Source: Polytrichum commune (lineage: Eukaryota; Streptophyta; Polytrichopsida; Polytrichales; Polytrichaceae). From it: a DNA stretch of 60,000 nucleotides. This document shows positions 44,797 through 57,726 of the stretch, one piece after another; the first letter of the stretch is position 1; every line of letters starts with the position of its first letter. Both the position numbers and the translations under genes were made by a program. The DNA lies in the NCBI GenBank assembly GCA_950295325.1, contig OX485806.1, positions 49,721,169 to 49,781,168 on the forward strand. The letters are read 5' to 3'. The notes under the pieces were generated by a model. The model was not told the DNA's origin. It worked only from the letters and a program-made list of their open reading frames with translations, and made no database searches.

Positions 44797-47452
44797 TGTG
44801 AAACCTTAGAGTGGTCCACCACTCCGCGGGATCACTTTTAGTTAGAAACTTAGCATTAAAAGTTAGAATTGATAGGGAATTTAGGGAAAATTAGTTCATT
44901 TAGCATTTAGCCTAGAAAAAGGAAGGTGAAAATGAAACTAAGTAGTGTTAAAAGATAGCGAAGTAGAAAAAATATGCTAGCTAGAAAAAACAAATAACTA
45001 AGCAAATATTAGTAGATGCTAGCTAAGCAAATATTAGTTTATCAATTAATAGGGGCCACAAAAGACTATTGGAGGTGTTCGGCGTAAGAAGACGAAATTG
45101 ATTTAAAGACTTTTGAAGAAAAATAGAAAGAGAGCTAGGGGGCTACTTGCCCACTTGCCAACTCGATGGCAAAAAATTAGAAAGATTTCTAAGGTTTCCT
45201 GTCGGAGCCACTTCGGCGAGAGGGTGGCAACCTCAACAGGGAAAACCCCCGAGCCAAAATTTCAGGAAAGGGTTCAAAAAATGGAGCCGGTGGCAGAGGG
45301 GTCCAACTTTTTTTTGAGAGGGTTTAATAACCCCTCCTTCCACTTTGTAGGAACTCTCTCTTCCTAGAGGTAGGTTGGATTGTAGAATTTTGAATGGAGG
45401 CATTGTAGACCTCAGCTGCCAGTGCCCTGAAGGCTTAGTTCAGGAGCTAGAACAAAATACTTATCATTTTTTCCTTAGAGAGATTTATTATAGCTATCCA
45501 TAGCCATTTCCTATTTGTGATTTGGCTAAGTTGACAATTAGTTATGGATTTTCAAAGATGGAGTAGAAAAACTGGGTGGTCCTGTAGGTAGCGGCTGCTA
45601 GATCAGACTTTCTAGCCAATAAAAATTTTCATTCTAAAAACTTATATTTTTCCCAAGTATAACTTTTGTCTAGCTTTCCATTATTGCTTAGAACATTTGA
45701 TTTGAGCATGATTTAAATTAGATATGAATTGTTAAAGACGGGATACATAGTTTGAGAATTCTGGGTTAACTGCTGCATTATAGAGGGTCTCCTGGGTTCA
45801 CTTTGGCTTAACTTGCTAATTAAATATTTTTATCAAATATATCTTTTTAATATCTCTCCATGGTTACATAGAACGTTTGATTTGAGTAAAAAATTAGATA
45901 TGAATTGTTAAAGGTGAGATACATAGATTAAGACGTGTTGGTTGACTGCTGTGTTACAAGGAGTCTGCTGAAATTGTATTGGCTTAACCTGCAGATGTCA
46001 TAATTTTCCTAGTTATAACTTGTTAATAGCTTCCCAATGGTATAAGGAAAGCCCAGATCCAAGTGGTAATGAATTCACTATGGATTTTTGAAGTTAGAAG
46101 TTAGATAGGTGGGTTGGAAGGATCGGTTGAATCGACCTCGCACTTCCAACCCTGATAACTTTTATATTTCTTATCCGATTAAGGTGATTTTTAAATCATT
46201 GGAAAGATAATTACGTGCACTAAGTAATATATTATTCTTAGGCCTAAATTACAGTGCAAAAGAAATACTTTCTATTTTAACTGTTAACTAAGGTACGGTT
46301 TACTATCAAACTAGTTACAAAGAAGGAGGCAAGGTCGACGCCCGGGAAATAGAGCAAGGAAGGAGGTAGCAGTTTGGCGTACATCGAGCCCAAATCAACC
46401 GAGGAGAATTGAGGTAAATTTATTAACCCTAGCCTTTCATTTAGGGTTGGAGGGAGCGCAGCTAAGGTATGCATCTCTAAACCCACTCACCTATCTCGTA
46501 AGGTCAAGTGGCTTGACCACTTGACCGCCAAAGGAATACCCAACTCCATTATCTTCGGGCCTCTTGGTATGTTTTGTGGTAGTAGCTTCATTTATTAGCA
46601 AGTTTTGTATGTGGTAAGTCGGATTAATCACCCGCGAATCCACTATTATGTTGTTGGCCCCATAGATTGGGAGTAATGACCCCAATTTATGAAGATTGAT
46701 GAACAAGTTGAACCTACAGGTTGCCCGTCACCTAAGTCCCATTAAGTTGCATTTTGTGGTCTATCCAGTGTAAACACGCTTAACAATTAAAACATACAAA
46801 ATAAATTGTAAACCTTTGTTGGCAAAAGATCCGAATTGGAAACTTAACTTGGTAGAGTGACACCACCCTTCGAACCATTGATGTTCAAAGGGTTTGAGAT
46901 GTCATTCGATTTTCAAAGGACCTGCACGAGGCCTTGGAAGGTTCCGATGTAAGGGATGCACCAACCAGGTAAGGGGTGATGCCTAATATGTAAATGTAGT
47001 GAGGTAGGATGTGCAAACAAAAGTAAGTAATTAAGAAGGAATTTGTGTGAAGGGTGGGACTTAGGCAAAGTTCCTCCGCTTAGAAAACTAAATAAAACTA
47101 AATAAAGAAATAGGAAGAATTGAATGATCCATCAAATTGTCGTTATTCCGTTCATTGAGTTAGGGTGGTATGAGTCACACCCGATTGGTGTGTATCAGAA
47201 CCATCCCAATTCACAAATTAGGATTGCCTTGGTTTCAAGGCTGGTGCATCTGCGCGTAGAATAGGTTGTAGGTTAAGGTTAGAACTAGATATGAAATTGG
47301 TTAGTAGAGTTTAGAGCCACAATAGTAAAAAACTAAGGCCCAACCTCCGGAGGTACTACAACGCATATTTAATTTCCCTCAAAAATCTAAGTACTCATGT
47401 TATATACCTATCATCCGGGTTTGGCTTGGACATTTGTAAGTGCAGGCCACAA
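44797..47452 (+). mobile_element. LTR, family A (copy A2), lacking its last ~62 bp
   Basis: Collinear with copy A1 from TGTGAAACCTTAGAGTGG to a break at GCAGGCCAC/AATATAG (A1 position about 30345). The left flank CAGAC has no partner on the right, as expected if the right end was lost. It lacks the 160 bp found at 28051-28210 in A1 and has a shorter minisatellite near its left end. It interrupts the DUF7869-type pseudogene. Confidence 0.88.
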
Positions 47453-50400
47453 TATAGTTTTAGGCGACATCATGTTGTTGTGGTGCATATATTAATTTGA
47501 GGCAAGAGAAAGTCTCATTTTAACGAATATGGTGTTTATTTAAAAAAAAAATTATCAGTTTTTTGATGTTTGATGATAGATTAACCCCAATAAATGTTGT
47601 TTGCTTAGTTTATCAATCTCATGCAAAAAATCATCCTATTTGTTGACATGGTGTTTTTGGTTGTCTGTGATTATACAGATATTTGATCCTAGCCACAACC
47701 ATTTTAGTAAGAAATCACCATTGTAGTTTTTTTAAAGCCCATTTTGAATCTTGGACACTCTTGGACCATTATGACTAATATTTGAGATCCGTTGTATTTT
47801 ATTTTATCTAGCGTTAATTCAAGGGCCGATGGAAGACTTATCAAAAATCATCAAACAACATTCAACCAAAGATATTGTGTGTTTTATTGATTACACCATA
47901 ATTTCAAATTTTTCATAAAATTTGAAATTTCTTGGAGATAAAATATGCATTTTCATATTATAACAAATGAAATGGTATGCATAATATAACTGACTATATT
48001 ATTTTAAAAATATGATTTATGGTTTATAATAAAGAATGTGCTATGCAACTTGTAATGTTGTATACAGAAGGATGAAAAAATTACTATGTGAATATAGGTT
48101 ATGCTTTGTGATGTTTCTTCTTCATTTGCGTAGGGTTACCTCTATCACTTCTCATGATTGGTGCAACGGAGGTTTTTTGATTTATCCCTAAGTACAAAAA
48201 CACATTTTTTGTTATACCAAAAAAATGGTATAAAATGTTATTACCCTCTTTCAATTCTAGGTAATGATATACTATTCCACAACATCATTAATTCAAAAAT
48301 TAGGTTTCCAATTGTCTACTTAATATTTCCTCTACATACCCTTCTTTCACATAGGGCATACAAACCCCTTATGATTAGGGGCCACACAATTTGTTGTTGA
48401 TGACAACAACATTGACATAATTTTCTTGAGGTTTGTATTTGCGTTGTTATATGCATAATTATTACCACAAGAAAACACAATGATGCCCTACATTGTAATG
48501 TCAAAATATTTGGGAACACCAAGACTTGCACATCATGGGCCCTGCGAAACCAATTTCAAACTATTGGTTACAATTATGGGTTACATTGTAAAAATTACAT
48601 TGCAATCAATGTTTGTTGATACAACATTTGCAAGTTCTTAAGAGGACATGAAGTGTAAGAGCGATATGCTTATAGATTTGAATAGCACAAAGTTTACAAA
48701 ATAGGTACATGGCAAGAAGGTCACATCCGGAAAATAAACTGTGAAACTTTGAAGGAAAAAAATGTCGTGGAGGCCAAGGCGGGCTCATCTCCAAAAGTGA
48801 AAATGCACGGGGCATCATTTATCCCTATGGCCTAGGTAATGTGAGGGGGAACAAACCATATTTAATCCTTGGGTAATTCTTAAGGCAGACATCTAAATTG
48901 TTTTCTTGAACCACCTAGTTACCTAGTTACATCATTGTGAAAAACAATTAACTGAAATTGAGTAGCCTCCGCCATTTTCACTCATAGTTTGAAACAAAGT
49001 AAGAGGATGCCTAATCTTGGCCATCTTCATGAGAAATGTAATTTTTCTCCTCCGATGGTGTCAAAATATCATGTATCCCCCTTTTCCTTGATTTAACCCC
49101 AAAAAATGTACTCTCAATGTGGTGATGGGTATCTCAAAGTAGGCACTAGCTTGTTGAAAATTTTCTCTTTCATAAATACTGGTAATGATTGTCACAATAG
49201 CCTTTTAACTCCAATTGCCACTCTTACACACCAATGACCTAGATCAAGGATTTAATGGATATGTTTCTTCATCAAACTATGTCCATCCCTCTCCCCTCAT
49301 GCAAATTGGACCTTGAGATAGATGTGCTAGGGCTGGTAGGTAGTGATGATTATGACCCCAACGGCTTTCCTTTAAAAGTTTATGAGAGGCGCACAAATCA
49401 ATTAGATTATGTTTGTGACATCCAACGACAAAGAAAATCACCTTAAAACCCTCCACCAACATTAAAAGTGCCCCCAATATGCACAATATGAGTTTCATAT
49501 TATCACCATGCTCCCGTATATTCACCCACATATTAAAGAGGACCTACTACACATTGTGAGTTTAACCACCATGCCCACATATTGCATACAATCACCAATT
49601 GTACATACCCTCTATCAATGCTAACTCCAATTCAAATAGACTACCCGATGTGCTCTCGGCAACACCTTAAACCCAAAGATTTGGCTTGATGAGCAAATTT
49701 CCTAGTTGATGATTAAATACAACCACCTCGATCCATCTTCTATCTTGGCAACATGACCCCAAATACTAACAAATGCTCAATGTTGGGTTTGAGACACCCT
49801 AAATCACCTACATATCCGATTAATACACATCTCACACCATTTTTAAATACCTGAAAAAATATGAAATGAAACTATGAACGTTCTGTACCATTGTTATTGT
49901 GTGGTTTTGAAATAAAATTCTAGAGTATGTGGAGATAATTTTAAGCAAAGACCTTAATGTAAAATTGTGCAAATATATTATAGCCTAAATTCAAGCATGT
50001 ATACTTGTTGATGAAAACCTTCATGAGGTGTGCAATTTGGAATCCTATGGAAGCATGTCAGCATTGGGAACCAATGGCATTTGAAAAACATACTATGGTC
50101 CAATGTTCAAATAGGGAGTCAAAGTCCATGACTAGAGAATCTATATGTTTTTGAAGAGCAATCCAAATTCCATTGAAAAGTGGAATTTTGCTTTGTGAAA
50201 CACAACACTTTTATTCAATATTCCACCAAAATTGATGTGAACAACCTATAAAATTATCATAACAAAGACCAATGAGCTATGGGCACCAAAGCAACTCACA
50301 AAGGATCTAGATTTTTGTATGCAATATATAGTTACGATTTTGGATAAGTCAAAACCTAAAAACACACTTAAGGACGATTCAAAAGGTGATTATTGTGTCA

Positions 50401-51104
50401 TCTAGGTGTTTCAAATAAGTTTAAATGGGATAATTTTAGGTTATTTAGGACTTTGGTAGATATCACATTTAGAGATAAGGGTTTTAAAATCTCTCAATCA
50501 CCGTACTTGCATATTGTGGAAGTCACTCATTTTATATTATTCATTATGGCAATAGTCTGACAATGGATTCATTATAGTTCAACCATGTGCCACGCACAAG
50601 CATAGGCACCACCATTGACGATATTCTTGCATGTAATATCCATTTGTGTTGCTCTACCAAAACCATGGGCGGTTTGGTGTAGTCAACAGTCTCATATCAA
50701 TTTTTTTTCAATATAGCTTGAATTTGCAATGCAATGGTCCTTACATGATTGTTTGATTAATCTTTGTTTTAATTATATTGTTTTGACAATAGTTTTTTAC
50801 ATGGTCCCAGCTAGAGCAACCATCATGTCCATTTATTGTGACCATAGGCCATACTAGAATCATGGATTAAAATATTATGGCTTGATTCACTTATTTATCC
50901 ATTTTAAATGGAGAGTTAATACATATGCTCATCTCCTAATCCATCATGCATTTGAGCATTTATTTTTTTGATGATACCTCACAAGTATAAACTATTATAT
51001 TTAGCCATTGTGTCTCGATTAATTCAAACTTATCATTCTAGCATATTGGAGTGAAGTTATACCTGGACATCAAATTGGTATCCAATACTTATTAGAGTTC
51101 CAAC
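47453..51104. other. Unassigned AT-rich region
   Basis: No gene, terminal repeat or known domain is recognised. Composition and wording resemble 2168-6149, but I did not establish homology. A short frame at 49255-49446 is not supported by anything else. Confidence 0.45.
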
Positions 51105-54100
51105 CATAGTGTGAGCCCAAATTTTGTGCCCACATGTGTTCTTAAGCTAAGAATCCCATTAAAACTTAGGCTTTGATGTTTCATCAATTATTCAAAAACA
51201 TAAAAAGAGTGGGGGCCTTGAGTTGGATTAGAATTAAAGTTAAAGCTAGGATGTTAGTGTTTTAGTTCTGGTAGGTCCAAAGGAATTATTTAGAGTTAAT
51301 TAGGAGGTTCTTAGGCTTGTAGCTTAGGCTTTGCAAGCTGGGTTTTATAATTAACCAGAAGGGGACTAGTCACTGTTCGTTATGGGGGGAAGCCATTGTC
51401 GACCCTAGTGAAATCCGGAGTCCGGGATCGGTTGCAGTTGGTTGTTCGGTGGCTCTCCTCCCCAGTCTCTCACTCTCTCTCTCACTCTCTCGAAGACAGG
51501 GGCGCATGGCGGAGCCTTGCCAAAAAATCTCAACTTTGAAGAATGCGGTGCTAGGAAGGGTGCGGAGGTATGTTTTGGTTGAGGTGTGGTTGTTGGCAAT
51601 GTGATAGTCTATCAGGGCTAAATAGTTGGGCAATTACGCTCGTGGGAAGGAGACTCCCGAAGCCGGCAGTGGGCTTTGGATTAGCGGTGTGCAACCTCCT
51701 GAGGAAGGAGGCGAAAAAGGAAGCAGAGGCACTGCCACATTGATCAATTCGGGAAGTCGGTGAAGGTTGCGAGGTTTTGCAAATACAAGACGCTTCATAA
51801 GGTGAATGCAGGGCGTCACCAAGGCTAGTTTTGCATTGGATTTTTGAGCGTTGACAGCGTGTGGGGGGACTGAAGCGCAACAACGAACAAAAAGGGGTGT
51901 GGCTAACTCCCAGTAACGGGAGGGAGGATGGTTCAGTTGGTGGGTATTGGCAGTACTGATAATCCGAGAGAAGCAGTGCGTGCTCTGTTCTTGTGAGTGG
52001 TTGGAATGCAGAAAAATTTGTGTGAGCAATCTTAGGGTGCTAAATACGAACATGATTCACCCCAGCTACTGAGCCTGGGAAGCTAGTGATGATATATAGG
52101 AGGAGATTCTCAGCTGAGATAAGGAGCGTGGGTCAATGGCAAATTGCAGGGATGAGGAGGCAGAGTCCAGTGAATCGATAACAATGCCGAGAGACAACGG
52201 CCGCAATGAGGCAGATGTAGCGATGTGGTGTCTGAAGCCATCAATTCGGATCCATCAACACGCACACACTCTGTCAAGTTAGGGAGGAGTGGCCAAGGAG
52301 CTTACGACAGTGGTGGATCGAATTGAGAGCCTGAGCTGCAAGTTGGCGAAGTGTTGGGAAATCACCAACGGATTCAAAGTTGTTGCTGGTTTGCACCGCA
52401 GAGAGGATGGCCTACAGGTGAAGAAGGTTTGACTTAGCACACATGATTGTTGTCCCCTCAATGCTGCTGCCATATGAAGTGGATGCTACCAAGATGTCTA
52501 TTGGTGCAAAAATCATGGTACGAAGGAGTTGCTATGAATGTTGGAACAGGGGACGGCGTCCGAGCTTTATCAAGGTGGCAAGAGGAGTCAAAGGCTTATT
52601 GGAGGTTGAGGTGACAATTAGCCTTGGAATTAATGATGGTGGTTGTTGGAACACTGAGTTGGAGATTAGTGTGGGTGTGAGCCCAAATGCGTGCCCACGT
52701 ATCAACCTAATCCTAAAAATTATTAAAATGCAAGAATCGGGGTGGGCTGGAGTTAAAGAGACTTTATAAAGAGTGGTGTGATTAGAATTATAGATATGGG
52801 TTAGTCGGTTAGAATTGGAAGCTGAGTGTTGAGGTTGAACCTTTACAAGTAAAAACTAAAAATCAGTGAACTAGTTGGAATTAGGATTAAGTGATAATTG
52901 AGAGCCAAGAGGTTTGAGATCGCTTTACTGTTCGTTTTGGGCCTAGGAGGTTACGGTTTAAAGAAGGGGACCCAGTTGTGGATAGGCTTGGGTGTGGCTA
53001 GGAGGGAGGAGAAGCCTTGGTGCCCTTGGAGACGGGGGAGAGTTCAAAAAACGAGGAGAGAGAGGTTAAGAGGCTCTTGGAGGGGCAGCCCCCAGAGATC
53101 AGTGATTTTTTCTTCGGCAATGAGGGTCGAGGGGGCGTCCGAGCTCGACACCGCAGAGGAGGCAGGGTAAACAGAGAGCTCTAAGGGGCGGCAGGAGAAT
53201 CCAGCTGTGGGGGAAGCGGCAAGAAATGAGCAGTTTTTGCGACAAATAGCCTAGTCCAGCTTCGCCGCACCGGTTGCGGTGGCATCCACCTCAGAAAGGG
53301 CGAGAGGGTTGAAGCAGGAAGGAGCACATTATGTGCAGCTGAGGAGGAAGAGCTCATGCTCATCACGAGTTGAGGGATGAATGTGACTAAGCAAGGCATG
53401 GGGCAAGAGGTAGAACTCCATTGGATTCGCATTTTCATGTAAAAATCAGGTTGTGGGGAGAGGAGCATGCAGAGGATTCGGCAGCATTGTGGTTGTGGAT
53501 CAGGGTGGATCCCAAGAGGAGGCGCTACAGATCCGGTGAAGCTCGGGATCGAGAACTGCTACCTACCTACTTGCGACAGTGCAATCCTCGGCCATCACTC
53601 CCAGATGCCTCATCGCTAGCTAGCCACCCACCATACGAACCTGAGGGAAAAACCAGGAGGCAATCACTTTTGGCTGTCGTTGCAACCAATTCGGGTTGGC
53701 CCAGCTCACGGAGACGCCTTAAGAACTTAGACCTGCAGTGGTGGCAAATCAGTGAGGCTCTACAAACATGATTAAAATCACAAATTCAGTATCAGAAGGG
53801 CTTGACAGAGCAGGGTAAAAATTGGGAGCATTGTTGTTGTTGGAGTTGAGGGGTGTTTGATCACGCAGTGCTAGAAGCAGCGCCTTGGGTTTCTCGGCAG
53901 GTGGCAAAGACTGGGTAGTGCGGAGATGGAATGCAGAGTCGAGAAAAGAGGGGCATGATTGGTGCTGATGATGGGTAGCGAGGGGAAGGCATTGAGGTGG
54001 ATGTTGGAGGTTTAGGTTACAGCCTCTCCTGTCGCATCTACAGAGGTGAAGGCTTTCCAACTTGCATACTTCATGACACTGCTGGAGGAGCGGGAGGATC

Positions 54101-54907
54101 CTAAGGACCTGGAATCCTTTCGGTGGTGCATCACTTAAGTGGGCAAGGCTGGGTTGCATGAAGTCGAACAGGGGGTTCACGGAACAAAGAGTTGGATTAG
54201 GTAGAAGTGTTGAGTGGGAATTAGTTAGGGTGTGGGGCTTAGAATTGCCAAAGGAATGGCATTTGGGGCCAATATCAGTGTAGGAAAATTTAGTGGTGTA
54301 GATGATTTGGATTTAAGCAACAAATTGAATGTTAAACCCTGGGGGGTTAAGGGTAGCATTTATTAATGCTTATGGCCTGGCACTTCCAAGAGGCACTAAA
54401 AAAAGATTGAGAATTGTGTACGTTATCATGTCCCCGTGGTGTAATGCATTTTGAAGTGTTTGTAAGGTTAAGTCAGTTAGACCATGTGAAATGATGATTT
54501 CCCCCTGGACTACGATGCATAAAAGGGTGGAGGTTTGAGTCTCACAGTGGGATTAAGAAGAAACTAGTTAAAATTGGGTTGATAGGCATGGGCAAGCCAA
54601 ATGTATGATTGGGTTGCCTCAATGCTAGTAGGAAATAACTTAGTTGGTTAATTAGCTCATTGTTGTAGGTTGAGGACTTGAGAGTGGATGTGGATGTTCA
54701 TTGGGTGATTGTTTGTGGCAATGACTACAAAGGAGTGGAGTATTTATAAATACTTGTCACCTTGTATTCTTTGAATAAAAGTGGTGTCTTTAATATTTAC
54801 ATTATGGCAGTATTGGAGGCTAAATGGGGTCAAGCGATTACATGTAAGCCTTAGGTTCTCATCCGGACTACGACGTACAAGGGTGAGAGTTTAGGGCTGA
54901 CACATAG
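51105..54907 (+). mobile_element. Solo LTR, family B (copy B3), with a nested LTR inside
   Basis: Starts TGTGAGCCCAAATTTTG at 51110 and ends GGGCTGACA at 54902, with perfect CATAG duplications at 51105-51109 and 54903-54907. The family's conserved 3' end (CCGGACTACGACGTACAAGGG) is at about 54863. Removing the nested copy B4 leaves about 1.92 kb, near the size of other family-B LTRs. It includes TATTTATAAATA at about 54740 and AATAAA at about 54775. Long frames at 51.4-52.8 and 53.2-54.2 kb are GC-rich LTR sequence. Confidence 0.88.
52671..54551 (+). mobile_element. Solo LTR, family B (copy B4), nested in B3
   Basis: Starts TGTGAGCCCAAATGCGTGCC at 52676 and ends GGTTTGAGTCTCACA at 54546 (1871 bp), with perfect GTGGG duplications at 52671-52675 and 54547-54551. 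It inserted into B3 in the same orientation. Confidence 0.88.
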
Positions 54908-54959
54908 AGTTGTCACATTGTCTCACCTTTTTCTTCAACTCTTCAAAGCCAATGGACTT

Positions 54960-55376
54960 TGTGGTGCTTTTGGGCACCCCCCTCCGAGGGAGCCTAAAAG
55001 TACCGCACAAGCCCTTCAGTGAGGGTGGCTTGCCTTGGCAGGTGTCCAAGCCAAACCCGGTTGTTACGATATTTAATGGGTGTTTTGTATTAGTGGAGGG
55101 ATTTGATAATCGCGTCGTATCCTTCTGATAGGTCGTGCCTAGATTTTAAGTGCCTAGGATAATTCTCAAGTTCCCTAATCTAATGCCTAGTCTATCCTAG
55201 TCTACACGCAGAGGCACCAGCCTTAGGATCAAGGCAATCTAATCCTAATAGATGAAATAACCTTACCTATTTGTTTAGGGTTTAGGGTTTCGTGTCTCCC
55301 ACTTCCTATTTGCCTCCAAGTCCTCTAGTTTCCTAGTCTCCTAGTCGCCTCCAAGCTTTGTAACTATTACCCGTTT
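54960..55376 (-). mobile_element. Retrotransposon leader with a family-A-like end
   Basis: Read on the minus strand, after the primer-binding site it has GGAGGCGACTAGG-type leader sequence shared with 15796-15860. Then come blocks shared with the last ~300 bp of LTR A1: AAGGCTGGTGCCTCTGCG, TACGACGC, CCGGGTTTGGCTTGG, AGGGCTTGTG and CCCAAAAGCACCACA. It ends at 54960 at the same point where LTR A ends. It may be an A-like LTR end fused to a family-B leader. Confidence 0.55.
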
Positions 55377-55396
55377 CATTCCCGGCGGACGCACCA
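55377..55396 (-). promoter_or_regulatory. Primer-binding site, tRNA-Gly type, next to LTR B5
   Basis: On the minus strand TGGTGCGTCCGCCGGGAATG starts four bases after the LTR end (CCTCACA TAAA). It is nearly identical to the site at 15774. Confidence 0.78.
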
Positions 55397-55400
55397 TTTA

Positions 55401-57152
55401 TGTGAGGCCAAATCCACCACCCTTAAGCGTCCTAGTCCGGGTGATGACTTTGAGAATCACATTTATCTATTACAACATTGAACCATGTGCAAGGTAATTT
55501 TCATGTTCAAATGAACATGTATTGTCTCACTCATTGTGCTTTATTAATGTTGGCGTCTTGGCTTGTGCTAGAGTTGGCTTTCTCAAGAGTCCAACCCTCG
55601 GCTTTAGCCGCACATGCCCTTACGGACATTCCCCTCACTCTTTTGATCTTCACCCCATTTATCTTACCATTGCAAGAGTCCTTCACATTCTCCATTAATA
55701 ATGCAAGTGAGTTATTTTGACCGGGAGGTTCAAGTGTTGAAAAACACTTTACTCAACGGCTAAACACACTCATACAAACCCACACGTAGCACAAACTAGC
55801 CTAATGGGTCTAACTACTTAGCCACCCCTAAAATGGTCTAATGTAATCTAGTTTTTTATATGCTAACACCCACTAATTGGGCGTAGCCTTGCTAACCCCT
55901 AGATGGTCTAAAAGGATTTGTTGCTAAACTCCTCGGCTGCATATGCCACAGTCTCGGATGGTCTCCCTCCAGCAGCCTAGCTGCATACCCACAGTCGGAT
56001 GGTTTCAACTCCAGCAGCCTAGCTGCATACCCACAGTCTCGGTGGTCTCACCTCCAGCAGCCTAGCTGCCTACCCATAGTCGGATGGTCTCACCTCCAAC
56101 AGCCTAGCTGCATACACACAGTCGGATGGTCTCACCTCTAGTAGCCTAGCCGCATACCCACAGTCGGATGGTCTCACCTCCAGCAGCCTAGCTGCATACC
56201 CACAGTCGGATGGTCTTACCTCCAGCAGCCTAGCGGCATACCCACAGTCGGATGGTCTCACCTCCAGTAGCCTAGCTGCATACCCACAGTCTCGGTGGTC
56301 TCACCTCCAGCAGCCTAGCTGCCTACCCACAGTCGGATGGTCTCACCTCCAGCAGCCTAGCTGCATACACAATCTCGGTGGTCTCACCTCCAGCATACCC
56401 ACAGTTGGATGGTCTACAATACCCGAATGGGTATCACAACTATTAGTTGCATCTTAATGCAACCCCTCCCATTCCCTAATCACACGTTTTCTAAGTTTGT
56501 CTTCTTCTTTCATTTTCCTTGCTCCTAAATAATGAACTACCTAACACACTAATTTCACTAACTACTAACTAATCAACACGTGCAATATTAAATTCTAAGA
56601 GCTCCTTCACTTGGGAGGCATTGTGAGGGGGAGCTTAACTAACTAACTTCACTAAAACTAATGTCACACACACGTGGCTCAAGCTCTTAAGAGCTTGCTC
56701 CCTTGAGAGCGCTTGATGGAGAGAGATGAAAATGAGAGAAAAACACCTTAAGTAGCAAAGAGGGAGAGAGGGAGAGAGGGAGAGAGAGGTGAGGATAGGG
56801 TGAGAAGATTAGCACCTCCAATCACAATCCTTTAACCCTTTCCTCCAAAGTAGGGACTAATCCCCATCCACCAAGCTTCCTTCTTCCTAAACTACCAAGG
56901 TGGATCTAAAAGTGGGCATTTAACCCGCGGAGCTCACCTTGCTTCACCTTACCCCCTACTCACAAAATCAAGGCATACTCTTATTGAATTCAACCTTGAA
57001 ATAATCACACAACACATTCTAAAGCCTAAACTTAAATCCAAATCATACTTCACTCTTTTTATGTTTTGTGAATAATCATAACACATCAAAGTCAAACTAA
57101 AATTGGTTTCGAAGAGTTAATCACCACATGTGGGCACCATTTTGGGCTCACA
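55401..57152 (-). mobile_element. LTR, family B (copy B5), 1752 bp
   Basis: Minus-strand start TGTGAGCCCAAAATGGTGCC at 57152 and end GATTTGGCCTCACA at 55401. A primer-binding site follows on one side, and the conserved TTGGCGACCATC box lies on the other, so internal element sequence seems to flank both sides. That arrangement suits an LTR shared by two tandem copies. It contains a 42-bp minisatellite and a GA-rich run (56755-56795). Confidence 0.85.
55935..56415. repeat. 42-bp minisatellite in LTR B5, about 11 units
   Basis: Units such as CCCACAGTCGGATGGTCTCA plus CCTCCAGCAGCCTAGCTGCATA repeat with few changes. The period gives an open 14-residue repeat on the minus strand, which is a shadow. 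Confidence 0.94.
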
Positions 57153-57189
57153 TAATTGGCGACCATCGGGGGGTGAATCCAAGATCTGA

Positions 57190-57610
57190 ATTTTCAAGTT
57201 TGGGGGTTGGATCACATAAAGACCCTCTTGATTCTGAAAGAGTGTAGGGGTTAGGATCTCTACACCAAATTTTGATTGTTTGAGCTAGGTTGCTTGTATG
57301 TGTTGAATGATTATTGGTGTAGCTATTATGTGCAAGTTAAGGGGTCGGGCCTAATATGGACAATCTGAAAGTCTCGAGGTGGAAGGGGTGGTATAAGGAG
57401 GCCAAATTTTGGTTATTTAGGTTGGGTTGAAAATGTTTTCAAGTTTGGGGGTTGGGTCACATAAAGACCCTCTCGGTTTCGGGAGTGTGGTAGGGGATAG
57501 GATCCCCACACCAGATATTGCTTGTTTGAGGTAGGTTGCTTGTATGTGTTGAATGATTGTTGGTGTAGCTAATATGTGCAAGTTCGAGGGTTGGGTCAAA
57601 TCTAGAACCT
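57190..57610. repeat. Direct duplication, ~160 bp repeated 239 bp apart
   Basis: TTTTCAAGTTTGGGGGTTGG through GTGCAAGTT occurs at about 57195-57345 and again at about 57434-57584, with scattered changes. Confidence 0.88.
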
Positions 57611-57726
57611 TTTGGTTGCAACATATCTTCAAGGCTTTGGTTTAACGTGTCTTGAATTCGTGCAGGGCTTTTATGTTTTTCTTCCCATTTTTTGCCATTC
57701 GCTTATATTCTTTGTTGTTTGTATTA

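Noticed and set aside
51370-54180. Reading frames of 80-143 codons in a GC-richer stretch
   Set aside because: The stretch lies within solo LTRs B3 and B4 defined by target duplications; no domains or codon pattern support genes.
55270-55292. Telomere-like TTTAGGGTTTAGGG
   Set aside because: Only two units, inside retrotransposon leader sequence.
56070-56261. Frame with a perfect 14-residue repeat
   Set aside because: Shadow of the 42-bp minisatellite in LTR B5.
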